From: Nectonema munidae
Lineage: Eukaryota; Nematomorpha; Nectonematoida; Nectonematidae
Assembly (NCBI GenBank): GCA_030549495.1
Contig: JAUIRK010000341.1
Coordinates: forward strand, 124,001 to 188,000
Length of the DNA: 64,000 bases
Direction of reading: 5' to 3'
Below, piece after piece: positions 21,643-35,000 of the stretch. The translations under genes were made by a program, and so were the position numbers. Position 1 is the first letter of the stretch. Every line of letters starts with the position of its first letter. The notes under the pieces were generated by a model. That model had not been told where the DNA came from. It saw only the letters and a program-made list of their open reading frames with translations, and ran no database searches.

Positions 21643-22330
21643 AAGTCTCCAATTAATGAACAATAGAATTTAAAGGCAATTTAGAAGGAAAAAGGATAGA
21701 AGAGAATAAATAAATTTTATAGATATGTTTTTAAAGATATATATATATATATCCAAAATAATAGACGTAAAATACTCTTATCATAAAAAATCATATCGTA
21801 ATTAAAAAACAGATGATAAAAACTTCCTTTTCCAGATGAAGAAAAATTCCCCTCACACTGTTAAAAAATTACTTGCTTCATCAAGAAAAATTATTTTATA
21901 TTGGCTATGAAAATATTCACGTCCCTCCTAAAAAAATTTGACCTCGATAAAATTTCTTGTTATTTGAAAGCTACAATTTCATTAATAACCAAATTTCTAA
22001 TCACACTCAACATGAAAAGCTTATAAAATAAATGAGATTTATAAAATTTGACTTATACGAATATTTGCCTTATCTAGACGTAGTTTACTCTTTATAATAG
22101 AAAATTAATTTAAATTCTTTTGATGTCTAGAACAGTGGTTCCCAAAATGTAGGCTAGAGCCCCATGCGGGTGTTTTAAAATTCTTTGGGGAGCTATAAAA
22201 ATTACTAATAACAAGAATTAAGTGTTAACTTTTTACCTTGTTTGAAAAAAGATATAGAAAAAAAATTTATATGATTGTTATCTCTGCCCACTATTTGAAA
22301 ATAACTAAAATACTTTAATTATTTTCCTGA
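21643..22330. other. Intergenic, with hAT-like end at 22133
   Basis: A+T-rich. At 22133 begins CAGTGGTTCCCAAAATG followed by GAGCCCCATGCGGG, a hAT-type terminal motif without a recognised partner end. Nothing else was seen. Confidence 0.4.
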
Positions 22331-22335
22331 GACTG

Positions 22336-22415
22336 TGAGTCTCAATGGTTGTTAGGGTTTAACTCTCAGCATAACAGTTGAAGGTCAGGAGTTTGATCCC
22401 CATAGCTCCCTACAT
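22336..22415 (+). mobile_element. tRNA-like stretch, possible SINE head
   Basis: TCAATGGTTGTTAGGG resembles a pol III A box and GGAGTTTGATCCCC, about 45 nt later, a B box. It does not fold as a convincing tRNA by eye. It directly precedes the LINE at 22440, so it could be an independent SINE or chance. Confidence 0.4.
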
Positions 22416-22439
22416 CTACATATATTTTTTTTAGAAAAA

Positions 22440-24045
22440 ATCCAATATTATTTAGATAACTCAGATAGTGTTATAGCTATATTTCTCGATTTAAGTAAAG
22501 CGTTCGATACGATTTCACATTCAAAACTTTTAATAAAATTGGATCATTTTGGCTTTTCTCATTCTACTATATCTTTTTTTGAATCATATCTTTCATATAG
22601 ACAACAACTTGTTACTATAGACAATATAAATTTCTCGATAAAACATACTTCTTCTGGAGTACCTCAGGGTTCCATTTTGGGGCCAATACTGTTTTGCTTA
22701 TATATAAATGATATTTACACTTCAAATACGATAATTGATTATTACTTGTTTGCTTTCTAATATTTCTGAGGATATTTCTTCAAACTTAAATTCAATAGAC
22801 AAATGGTGCACTGCAAATTCTTTGAAGATAAATCATGATAAATCAAAAGCAATGGTATTTTCTAATAACAATATTACTTGTCGCAAATTATATGCCAGTA
22901 GGTTTGGTTTTGAGATAGTTGATAAGTTTAATCTTTTAGGTTTAATGGTGAACAATAAGTGTTCATGGTCAGATCATATAAATTACTTGTCTTCTAAAGT
23001 AAGTAGTGTACTTGGTTTGTTTAAAAGATTTAAAAATGATTTCAATATAAACATTAAATTAAATTTTTATAATTCTTTGGTGTTACCTCATTTTTACTAT
23101 AGTGTAGTAAATTGGAGTCATGCTAATATTTCTAAGCTTGAAATTTTACAAAAGAAAGTTTTAAGAACAGTATTTAATTTAAAGTACAGAGAGCACACCA
23201 CACCATCGTTTGTTAATAATAATTTATTGAAATTAAAAGATATATATCATGTTCAGATATCAAAATTTATATACAAATACAATCATAATATGCTTCCTAT
23301 AATTTTCAATGATTGGATTTCCTCAATATATCAAAATCCACATCACTCGCTGCAGTTTCCAACTAAATTTGTAATCCCATATTTTAGGCTTCCAACTTCT
23401 AAAAGGTATTTAAAATATAGAGTAATATGCTTTTGGAATGAATTTTTATATAACTCGGAACTCATTTGTACTTCGTCTTATAATTTTAAATATAAAATAA
23501 AAGAATACTTTATAAGTAAATATGAAATGAATTGTATAATTAAGGATTGTTTCTTATGTTCAACCTAGTAACACTAACTCCTATTTATAGTATATATATA
23601 ACCTCATCTTGAGTATTCTGAATAATTTTCTCCATAATTATACATAAATATTTATCAAACCCTGTCTTCATATATGATTCGTAGCATTTGTATAATCTTT
23701 CCTTCTTTGTGATGTTTTTTTTCTTCCTTTTTTTACTATTTAGTTATTTATTCGCCATTCTTTTCTATGATGTAATTATTTATTTTATGATTATTATATA
23801 AACTATTTTCAAATACATTTTTTGCATATATTGTTAACTTTTCTATATTTGTTCCGGATAAAAGGAATTCTATTAGGATACTCATACCAGCGGCTTGAAA
23901 TGGCCTTTTGAGTTTCCTCGCATTTTAACGTGAAATTTGTAATACATCTTTTCTTCATAAATATTTTATAATGATGAAATGACATGAATATTATTATTGT
24001 TTTCTTTGTTATGCGAAATAAATACTTCTTCTTCTTTCTTCTTCT
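22440..24045 (+). mobile_element. LINE (CR1/Jockey-like) with RT remnant and 3' tail
   Basis: Reverse transcriptase blocks are clear: IFLDLSKAFDTISH, FESYLSYRQQLVTI, then SGVPQGSILGPILFCLYIND. The frame changes at about 22750 and the catalytic YADD-type box is lost there. The second frame (22735-23568) carries the thumb and C-terminal region: WCTANSLKINHDKSKAMVFS, FNLLGLMVNNKCSWSDHI, then a stop. A 450-bp 3' UTR follows, ending AAATAAATACTTCTTCTTC at 24016-24045. The copy is 5'-truncated inside the RT and cannot move by itself. Confidence 0.85.
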
Positions 24046-25754
24046 CCCGACTCTTAAAAACAAAATAACGAAAATTGTGATTAACCATCTCAAGCAAAAT
24101 GTGAGCATATAGCCTTACGGCTGAAAGTGCTTTGATATCCAACCAACCAACATTCACATTGTATGCTAGAAATTAGTCTTAGTGGTGCAAATAAAATTTT
24201 AAGTAATTAAAGGAAGCGTAAAAATAACTTTAAGAAGATCTTAGGGTTCAAATTGGAATCTATTCGTTTTTTTATTGTGAAACAAAATATATTTCATAAA
24301 TAAGTGTTGTTTTCATGAAATAATCGTCTCTATGGAGGCGTTCCTTATAATTAAAATGCATATGGGGGGGGGGGGGGGGGGGGGTTGAAATAATTCGGTT
24401 TAGAGGGCATTCCTTTGAAAAAAGGTTTTTGACTGGGCGTTATTTAGAAAAAATCTATTAAATCTGTTCTATAAATAAGAGAATTTCAGAGGAGTTAGCA
24501 TCAAAAATATAATGTCGAGGATAAATTCGATAACCTAACAAAAAACAGAATTATTTTTCATATAAAAGTGCTTTGAAGAAAAATAAGAACAAATTTGAAA
24601 TCAAAGAATTATTCGAAATCTGCCTATAATTTATCCATAGCCTCTCTTGTTAAATTGCAATTACTTAATCTTTTTTTAAATTAAAAGTTATTCACAATCT
24701 ATTCTTATTATTTTTAAATTTAATGAATTTGCTCCTTTTTTCAATTTTTCACTCATTTAATATATACAGTAAAAGTTGTCATTTATATGAAAAATCTATT
24801 CTATAAAATAAGTAGTCTGGGGAGCTTGAATTGAAAATATGTATATGCAGACTTTTTAGGGAAAAATTTATCAGGCAGTGGTGTGGTCAGAAATTTGAAC
24901 GGGGGTGGAGTGGTAAATTTTTTTAGTTTATCTCGTACCACCCATAAATTTTTTCGAACCCCACCCGTCTCCTCATGCTCTTTTCAGAAGAGTCATACTT
25001 TAAACATTTTATTGAATTTAATAAAGTTAAATAATTTCAAATCTACTTTAGTCTATTTATATTTAAATCTTTTATTTGTAGTTCTAAAATAGAAATAATG
25101 AAATCTTAATAAAAAATAGCTCTTTTATTCAAAAATTAAATTAAAATTCATATTTATATAACGGTAAAATTTAAATTGAATGTTTAAATGTATTTAATTT
25201 TTTTAGGACACCATTCGTCCTCAAAACAATATTAATAGCAATATATTTAAATGACGAATTGTCCAGAGCGCGAATTGACCTTCTCATGCTTAACCATTTA
25301 TTTTTAAACTTCACAAAAGTAATTTAATTGAGGAGTTTTAATTAATAATCCAAATACGTTTATCGAAATTAAATTTATTGAGCCATAACTATTTATTTTA
25401 TTCAGAACAGAAAGACCTTCTATAATATAGTTGAGTATCCTACCTTTGTAAAGATGGTATATAGATTAGTTTTTAATATTTGCCTTCTATTTGTTTCTGG
25501 AATGTAAAATCCTAATGCTATTGTCATAAAAGGCTGTTGCTTTAGACAGTTGGGCATGAGTCTATGTTTCTATAATCTGGCTTTGATACTCCAGTTTGAA
25601 AGTAAACCCCCACTTCTTATTTAATAGACACAAGCAGTGAAATTTTTAACTTCTTGATAAAAACACTTCACGACACCCTTATTTTTACTTTTGAAATATT
25701 TCAAAGTAAAGCTAACCTATTGAATTATTAAAGTAAATGTTATATATTTTTTAG
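24046..25754. other. Intergenic, A+T-rich, with poly-G run and hAT-like end
   Basis: Contains an uninterrupted run of 21 G at 24364-24384. At 24876, CAGTGGTGTGGTCAG followed by GGGGGTGGAG resembles a hAT MITE end with no partner located. No gene recognised. Confidence 0.4.
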
Positions 25755-25840
25755 ATTTTCAAGTTATAACCTATCCTGAAATCCCATGGAATGAAAATAA
25801 CTCGAATGGCTATGAATGTATAATTCCAAACTCTATGCAG
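25755..25840 (+). CDS. Candidate exon upstream of the cysteine-rich gene
   Basis: An open 86-nt block between an acceptor (ATATTTTTTAG) and a donor (ATGCAG|GTGTTA), encoding YPEIPWNENNSNGYECIIPN. Phase in is 1 and out is 0. It does not join exon P1 (which needs phase 2) directly, so another exon would be required, or this is chance. No family similarity recognised. Confidence 0.22.
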
Positions 25841-25870
25841 GTGTTATTTTTAGTACTGTTTTTAAGATTT

Positions 25871-25895
25871 TAGGTTCTATTATATATAGAACCTA
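25871..25895. repeat. Perfect 10-bp stem hairpin
   Basis: TAGGTTCTAT, five bases, then ATAGAACCTA. A small palindrome of unknown role. Confidence 0.6.
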
Positions 25896-26299
25896 CGCTA
25901 GACTAAACTAGTCATATATAATATATATGCAATCCAACGTCTAACTTATTTATCGAATGATAGACATGTATAGAGTCTAAGAAAGCATACAAAGTATTAT
26001 ATAGTAGATTTAAATTCCAAATTTTTATGCAAAAGAAATTTTTGACTTTTCTTGTTAGTGTGCTATTGCTATCTGCTGTAAATGTGTTCGAAAGCCCATT
26101 TTTTTGTAGTCAAGAGCATGTAACTAGGTTCTCACTGAATGAACTGCGGGGCTGTAGAAAGTCTGTCTAGCCTCCTTGGCTACTTTCATCATAATGGATG
26201 GGGGAGGGGGTGCCACTATTCTCTGTTTTAGATGATTGTAGTCGAGCGAGGTGATTTATTGTTCTCCTAGATTTTCAACTCTATTGATCTGGAAATGGT

Positions 26300-27260
26300 C
26301 ATGTCATCTTCTGGATCAAATTTTAGCGGCGTGCTCCTTATGTTATCTTACCTGTAATGCTTGGGGAGGTTCCTACGTTTCGGACAGTTACTAATTGTAA
26401 CTTTTTGAATGGAAATCCATACAGTTTGAATTATTTATGTAGATTGACTGATAATTTCTATTACTGATTGTTAATCATCGATCTACTCATTATTGGCTCA
26501 TAATCACCTTTTGATAATGCAGTTTTAAGTTTTTAATGATGCCTACATAATTTGGTTGGATGTGTGACATCTCTCTAATCCTTTTATCCACTTCTGAAAA
26601 ATGCGTGATGTCATCTAGACAGGCTTATTTGAGAGTAATTACAATAAAATTTACGTTTAGTGAGCACACTTGGCTAAGACAAGATGTTTTAGTTTTTCTT
26701 TTCCACCGGCGTTTGTGCTGAGTACAACTGCGATGCGTTCCTTTTTTCTTTTCTTTCAATAGATTGGTTACAAGCCAGCTTGTAGGCGTTTTTGGGATCA
26801 TAGCTTTTGATTTCGTCTTGTAGCTGTTATCGACTGAGATGAACTTCTTTATGTAAGCATTAGCACCTTAACCATGCACGATTTAAAGCTTGATGCAATG
26901 ACTTTTCTTGACCTGATTGAATAAACCGTTTGTGTATTTTAAGTCATCTGTTACATTCAAATCCTTACCAAATGTATTAGCTTTGCTGATAAAAATGTTA
27001 CCATTTATAGTGGTAACATGTGTGAGCCATAATGCACTCTGCAAGGCCTTGTGCATTACAAATCAAAAGTAGACTTGTATAGTCCTTATCGATATTTAAT
27101 TATTTTTAACCCATTTTTAACCCATAAATCAGTAGTGAAATTAGCAGCTATATCTTGCTGTGATTTTCTTTGTACATTTATATTTTACGTTTTTGGCTGA
27201 CATAAATCCACAAGCGATCGTTTAATTGCCTGTGCAGAAATTCCAGCATAGTTAAAACAA
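26300..27260 (-). mobile_element. Heavily decayed Tigger/jerky-type transposase
   Basis: On the minus strand, pieces in family order can be read: LNDRLWIYVSQKR, TNGLFNQVKKSHCIK (DNA-binding region), KKERIAVVLSTNAGGKEKL and LVLAKCA (matching the ERLTVLLCANADGSEKLPLLVIGK region), PVWMTSRIFQKWIKGLER, and GIIKNLKLHYQKVIMS near the third catalytic residue. Many stops and frame changes; this looks older than the Tigger copies at 6.1 and 31 kb. Ends not located. Confidence 0.6.
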
Positions 27261-28957
27261 CTCTTCAGAATTTTGTCTAATGTACAGAAGTTATGAGATA
27301 ATGGGAGACATTTCGTCTTACCAATTTTTTTATTAAACCTACACTCAGTCACACTGTCAAAGTGGGCGTTTCATAAAAAACAAATTATACACACGACTGG
27401 CTTGGGCTCATTTCGTTTGCTGAAGACAGGGTATCTGTTTGAGTGTCAATTACACTCCTGCGAGTGACGGGCATACTTTTTTTGTGCCGCAGTGCGTGCA
27501 TTAAACATTGAATGCCGGTATAAAATATGTTTTCCTATTGTATAGAGATTCTTGCGAATCCAACTTTTTACTCATATGTTTTGTGGGTTAATAAAATATT
27601 TCTTGTTCTATTGAAATTTTTCAGGCTATAAAATATTTAGAGACCTCATATGCAACGCTGGCTTTGATATCTCTGTTATTGCAGCTAAAACTAATTGGTT
27701 CATCTTTTGTATGTATATATTTTGATCTGAGTTATGTAATTGCAGTGTTAATAAATCAGTTGCAGATAATAATTAATGCGCGTTCTGTCATTTTCGAACC
27801 AAAAATATGAAGTATTCCATTTTCTGATAATTTTTGAGTTTACAAACATGCGAGCACCGTATTATTTGAGATCAAGTTGCCTCATAGTTGCTGTTGTGTA
27901 ACTTGCAGGAACGATGCGCCCACACAATCTCATTTGTGATCCTGGCCAGATAAGTTGTCTATATCAAACGATTTTTATTGATTAAGGGAGAGTGGTATTA
28001 TATTGAAAGAGGAGCTGGAAAAGTTGTGAATATTGTTGCTAATCACATCGAAAATTTTGGCAAATGCTTGCGTATGAAATATATTGATTCTTACTCCTCA
28101 CACAGAAATACATTTTTGCTCGATAATGGGTAAAAATATTTTTCCACTTGTTACTTTTCCAAAAGATCAGAGATTCCTTTTTCTCTTATAGTATGAGGTC
28201 TCTGTATGTGTTCTTTTGCACAACATAATTCCGACAAAACTTATAACTTAACAAAGTCTATAAATGATATCTGAACTTAAAAATATAGAAGCGTTTGTTT
28301 CACTTGGCCTAGATGAATTTTATATAAGTAAATTAAATGTCGCTTTTGTTCTATGCGTATGAAAAACATTATACAACTTTGCAATAAAAAGTTTAGCACT
28401 AAAGTTATTTCAACCCAATACATCATACACCCTACAGAAATGTAGGCAAAATATATTAAAAAATTAACTTTTTTTATTGCCCTTCTCTTTTAATCGTATT
28501 TCTTATATTTGCGATTATCCTAAAATTAAGATATTTAGTCTTCTAGAATTATTATGCGCTCAAATTGAGACCTCCGTTGATTGAGATCTCTTATTAGAAT
28601 GTATTTGTCACATTTTTCATACATTTGTTAAACAATACTATTTGACTACTCAACTTTTTAGCAAAAAAATCTTTAAAATACCTCTCTTTAGGTTGCTTTT
28701 ACTTTAATTGAATATTTGAGGCAATCGAGTGTGGAGTTTGTGTGATATATTGCTTAAGATACATAAATATGTGTTTATAATCTTCAAAGGTGAATTGACT
28801 TTTTAGTATTTATAGGTAAGATATTATTTCTGCAATTCTAGTGTTATCCATTAATTATTATTTTGATCAAAATCGTTGGGTTATCTTTACTTTCTTTATA
28901 TCATTGAGAAAGATTCTAATATTTACATTTTTTACTTTAAATGTGACTTTCTTGTAG
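27261..28957. other. Non-coding stretch before exon P1
   Basis: No exon upstream of 28958 with a matching phase-2 donor was recognised, although the gene must have one. Part of 27300-27960 may belong to the adjacent decayed Tigger copy. Confidence 0.35.
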
Positions 28958-29019
28958 GGAGTGCAAAACGGTTCTGAGAGTACTATGGAGAACACCAAAC
29001 ATCTTGGAGCATATAAAGA
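28958..29019 (+). CDS. Cysteine-rich gene, exon P1
   Basis: 62 nt, phase 2 in, phase 1 out. Acceptor TTTCTTGTAG, donor AAAGA|GTGAGT. Encodes ECKTVLRVLWRTPNILEHIK. Another frame is also open through this short exon, but only this one joins P2 in phase. Confidence 0.6.
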
Positions 29020-32000
29020 GTGAGTGATTTTTATAAGAATATTTCAATCTTCTTTTCACTTGACATAAACAGGCTTCTGCATGGCTGTCGATACAAATAA
29101 GAAGAATTTTATGGGCATTGCATCGCGACTCGATGAGCACGGCGGCTACACAACCATGTTTGGTATACAACGTTTATGCTTTTCATTTGAACTAAACAGG
29201 CTCAGATCTAAAAATTAAGATTTCTACAGTTACAAGAATTGGAAAAGATGCATTTTTAGAACACGATCAAAAACTGTTCATGTTCTAATACGATTTTTTT
29301 CTCATGTGAAGTATATCCTGTTCGTTTTTGAGAAGGTTTGTACTGAAAATACCTATACTTCGTACTAAGAAACATAAACTTAATGGAAAAATTCTGTCAT
29401 ATGTTAGAACTTCCTAGAAACGAGATTCTAAAACTTACTTTTTATAAATAAAGAAAGATATAACCCCACTTGATTACACAATTGTGATTCACATCAAGGG
29501 AATATTTTAGTAGAAACTTGCTAGTCCATATACAAAGTTTATGTGTGAGTCTTGCATCAGATTAAAATAGAACAAAAACTCAAGCTCAAACTAGAATATT
29601 TTTATATAATCAGACTTGTCATTGCAGAGATTCCTAATCAGCACTATTCTTGCTCATTTGGAGTATTTGAACTAAGAGCTAGGGTATAGCATTCTATTTT
29701 TGTGTATTAAAGTGGTTAATGTCAAATAAAGTGGAGGAATTTACTTGATGGGTAAGATGACATACAAGTAGCTTTGGAAGTAATTGTACCTTGAGTGATT
29801 GAATAAAAGCATATATCTCGTTAGATTAGAAAAGTCTATGCTATGGATTCGACATATTCAATAAACTGGCACATTTGATAAAATATTGGTCGAATGAAAT
29901 TTATTAAAAAACTTGATTTTTATATTTTGCGATGTTTAACCCTTTCGTTTTCGTGACCAGTGTGTATCAATATAAACCTTTTTATACATAAACAATTTTA
30001 CCTTCGTCTGCTTTTTCAAATAGTTTTGTATATGAATCTTCTGCTTTTTAATAAATATCGTCTGATTTTTCTTGTCACGAAAGGGTTAAGGCAACCACCA
30101 GACGGGCCCAATAATTTTGACCGATACAGATATGGCTTTCTATATATTATTTCCATTTTTATGGTAAAAATATTAATTCTGCTTGAATACCTGGAGCAAA
30201 TTTCTACGGAGTGATAGAAAATTTATAAAGTAAATGAAATTAAAGAACTCTCCGATTAGCAAGAAACTACTCTTGTGATATGATGATGCTTACACGAATT
30301 ATAATCACTGTGCCTCCTGTTTAAACTTATTAGGGCTTCACTGTTTTGTTTCGAGACATAATAAAATCAGGAGTAACTTTTAATTGCCTTAACTCTTGAT
30401 CATAAGATGTTATTACGTTTTTTTCCTTCAAACTTGAAACATTTTTTATAAAAAAGTACAAACCCTTTCTCTGCGTGCCAAAAGAATTTATATAAACTCT
30501 TTTAATCTAGTGTTAGACGAAAAATATCAGACATGAAGAATGCATAATTATTATTATACTACATTTATATAAACAAAACGTTACTTTTGAAATGTATACT
30601 TACTTGAGTTTGTAAACGATAGTAAAAAGAACAGATGATCAGTAGTTATTTGTCTTTAAATTAATGACAAAATTAACAAATTGGCTCTAAAGTTTACCAA
30701 TTTTTCCTATGGAAGTATTCCATACTTGTGCCTCTGTCTGTATTTAATTTAATGCAGGATTATTGCATTTATATAGCGCTTATTTATGGAGGGGGGTAGT
30801 TATTATATTATACTTTTTTATATTATAGTTTATTAAATGAATTCGGTTGTGGATTATCTCAACAAAATGAAAAGACTGGCAATTCTACAAAACGCGGTGA
30901 ATGTGTGCCTCAATTTTTGAGGGTGTCTTTGAAATAGTGAATTGATTTAATTTATTCTACCTAAAGAATCACATCTGAAGGTCGTATAGTTGAGGAAAAC
31001 GATGATTCTGTTACTTCCGCTGTTCGAATTTGTTCAAGTTATTTAGAATTTGTTAAAAACATTGTAATTGGTGATCTTTGTTTTTTCATGCCTTTTAACA
31101 TGCCGCTGTAAACTTTAGTTGTTGTTTCAATCGCATTTTGGACCTTAATAGATCGAATCATGTTAGGGTCCCATTCGTCAATGGCTGATTTAATATTCTT
31201 TATCCAGCGTATTAATTTAGCTATCAGCTCAGATTTCTCTTCATTCTCTTCCCCATTTTCTGGATTATTTTCTTTCTGATTTGCCTCCTTTGTCATTTCA
31301 AGCAAATCGTCATCATCAATTGATGCAGCATGTTCGTCATTGAGAGCATTGGACTCTTCTACGGTTGCGTCTTTTACTCCCCCTGTATCTAATAGCTTTG
31401 TGAGTTTTACAGATTCACTTATGGCTTTGCTTTCAATATCTTCAGGAGAAAAACATTGAAATCATTGTCTGCTTGAAGCCACAGATTTTTCTAACAAGCC
31501 TTGACTGTATCTGGTTTTGTTGCTTTTATTGCTAAATCAATGAATTGTATGCATTTAGCAATAGAAATTCTTTCCAGTGTTGTTTTAGGCCGAAATTATC
31601 ATCTCTATCACTCCATCATTCAAACAAATCCTAGCATACATTGCTTTCAATGCTCGAATCACTCCTTGGTCTACTAAAGGTTGGATTAAAGAAGTAGTGT
31701 TCGCTTGCAAATATTCTACTTGAACTCCATCACAACCAAAATTTGAATAATGACAGTTTACATTATCCATCAGCAAAAGTACTTTGAATGTGATACCTTT
31801 ATTTTTCAAATATTCTTTCACTGTTTGTGGGAAACAGTCTTGAAATCATTTTTCTGTCAATGTTTTTGTAATCCAGACTTTATCCAATGCACAGGAATAA
31901 CACTTTTATTTTTGTTTCTAAGAGCTCTAGGGTTAGTAGATTTGTAAATAAGCCTTGGTTTAACCATAGAACCTGTGGCATTAGCACGCATAACAAGTGT

Positions 32001-35000
32001 AATACGATGTTTCATTAAGTAAGTCCTACTCCTTTCATTAAGTAGGTTCTGTAAGGCCTTTTTTCCAAACCAGCCCTGTCTCATCCATGTTAAACACTTG
32101 CTCAGCAACATATCATTTTTCTTCAATTATTTTTGTAGCTTTCCAGAATAGGCTGCACCTGCTTCAACATCAGCTGATCTTGCTTCGCCATGAAGTAAGA
32201 GAGAACCAAGATGAAATCTTTTTTGAAAACGGTCAAACCATCCCTTGTTAGCTTGAAAATTAATTTTATTCATTGAAGTCGACATCTCTTGAAATGAAAG
32301 TTTAGATTTATCAGAATTCTCTTTTCTTGAATGACTTTGGCAATTTTCTGATGCAATCTTTTCATAGACTTTTTTTGCTTTTTCGCGTATAATGTTGCTA
32401 TCTAAAGGCACACCTTTTTTTCTTGCGTCTGCAATCCACATTGATAAAGCTGTTTCCATCATGACTAAAGTTTTATCGCGCTCAGATTTGCTTGTTTTGC
32501 TTAAATGAGTCACACTTGTGGAAACGCTTTCTCTGGTTCTTCCCAACTGTTTGTCCTTGCTTCAACATATCAAGTACTTCTACCCTTTGTTTAAGATTTT
32601 TTTACGCTTTTAGTAGCATTGCAGGAAGTCTTTGAAGATGCAGAAGGATTTTGCAGCATAGTAAATTGTTTGCAAATGTTTAAATTTATATTGATAATTA
32701 TATTTGTACACTTTAAAATCTGAATGAGATAAATAAACTAATTAATTAATTTCAGCCCTAACTTAATCCAAGATAAAACGCAAAAGCTTTACACGAATAG
32801 TCTTTGAGAAAATACACAGTTGATAAAATGTTTATGCTCCTCATTCGACACAGTTGCATCTGCTTTTTAAAGAAAAGATATAGCAAAGGTTTATCTTTAG
32901 TGATCACCATTATAATCTCTACGAACATTCTTCATTCGTTGCTTCATAATAAAATTTTCAAAGCATGATGTTGTTTGCTCATGCATTGCTTTACTTAGTT
33001 ATTAGAAAAATAATTGCAACACAGAAAATGAAAATACACTCACTTACAGCTGAGATCAATTCTTATCATTTATTTTTTGTTATTTTTTTTATCTTCAATC
33101 CCCAAAATGATGGGGAATGTCGAACCGCGAATCGATGAGGGTTTACTGTATAGCAAAGTAATAGGAAAACAGGTATGTAATGAAATACGCTTTTAGCTGT
33201 GACTCCTTCTTCAATGAATTGTCGCTCAAGTATCGAGGGGGTGTATCTATTTGACTATCGCTACGACAACGATCTTGGCTGGTGCGCTGCTTCCACCAAT
33301 AGAATCGAAGCGTGTCAAAAGCCTGGCACTCTTTTTCCGATTGAGAACGAGAGATTCGCTCAAAATTATTCAAGATGCTCTAACGTCGACAAACTCAAAG
33401 ATGATCCATACGACACTTCCAAACTGGAACAGGATAGTCGTAATTTCTTCCTCATATCCCTTTTTTATTTGCTTCTATTTTTAGTTGATTTAGAATTCTC
33501 TTTAAATCGCTTAACATAATTTTTTAACAAATAATATTCGTTTGCTACGTACGCTTTCTTGTAAAATATACCCAAACAGGAACCAATTTCAAAAGCCAAA
33601 AATTGATTTTATGAGATTTATTTTGAACAATTTTTACTAAACTTTACACTTTGTTCTTAAAAATTTAAAACAAAAAGATTTAGACTTTCTTTATCTATGT
33701 TTAAAAATTTTACACCTTTTTAGCTTTCTTCAAAACAGGTTGATAACTTTCTTGAATATTATTTCTTAGCGTATAGCATTCTTCTCTTGATTTGAGAATT
33801 GAAAGGTTAGTTTCCTTATTTAAAAAAAATTAAGGTAAAAGATTTTTTCATTTCGATGTTTCATATAAATAAAGCGTTAATTAAATCACTCGTAGATTTA
33901 ATGGCTGTCTTTGACATTTTTTTCAGAAAAAAGCTCGTATTTTAATCAGCAATAGCGATGCCACTTTTTGCTTCATTATAAAAAAGAACAGTTGAATTGT
34001 TTACCAAAAGTTGCTTTTGTTGCTGTTCTCTTGTAAGAATCAATCAAATTTATTATTCATTTTAAATAAAATAATTCACCTTTTTTACAATTAAATTAAT
34101 AGGATGCAGTTGGAGGCACGCTATTTCTATTTGTTCCAAGAAAAATATTTTGTTCTTCAATAATTTATCAAATTACTTTATCAGCTGGCAGAAAATTTTG
34201 AAAGGAATTCAAAAATGGATACGTTAATTATATCACAGTAGTTTCTGATTTACTTTTTTTATCAGTTTAAAATAATTTTCTTGCTAAATTGGTTAGATGC
34301 AAAATAACAAATTCGTTAAAAACGTATCCTTCATAAGAACTTGCGACTAAACAAGTTTTATTTCAAATTTACCTTGTTTGGAAGGTATACTTTGTTTGAA
34401 AGTAATATTGCCATAAAATTTAAACAACTATTCATCTAAGGCTATAAGCCTTGCAGCACTCTCAAACTTTTTTAGATATGAATAAATGTACTAGAAATTA
34501 TACCTTTTGGAAATCGGTGAAATATGCTGAATATAACCAAGCCATGTAAGTACCTGTTAGGGTAGAGGAGAGGGCCTTTGCCCCTTCCCGTGTATCTGCA
34601 AGTACATATAACACATTCCATTCTAAAATACGTAAAGTGAAAGATATAAAAAAATGTTGAAAGATTTTACACACAAAATGGTAGTGCTCATTATAAAATG
34701 GAACGTTTTTTATTTCTATAATTCACATTGTAGATCTAACATGGTTCAAAATCTTTCAAGAGATTATTTGGACATCTTTAGATTGGGCCAAAATTGAACA
34801 TCTCAAATAAATTAACTAATTGGAGCAAACTCGAAAATTCTATTAGAAATATCCCGCTCTCTTATAATAATGAGAAAATTCACCTTGACGTTGTAAGTGT
34901 TCTTATTTCCACTATCCAGATTATAAGGCTAAAATATATTAAAAATAGAGAGAGTGAGAGAGAAATAGAAAGCTCAACAAACCGAAAAATGATACAAAGT

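Noticed and set aside
23809-24157. Two minus-strand frames
   Set aside because: They read the antisense of the LINE 3' UTR and its CTT-rich tail.
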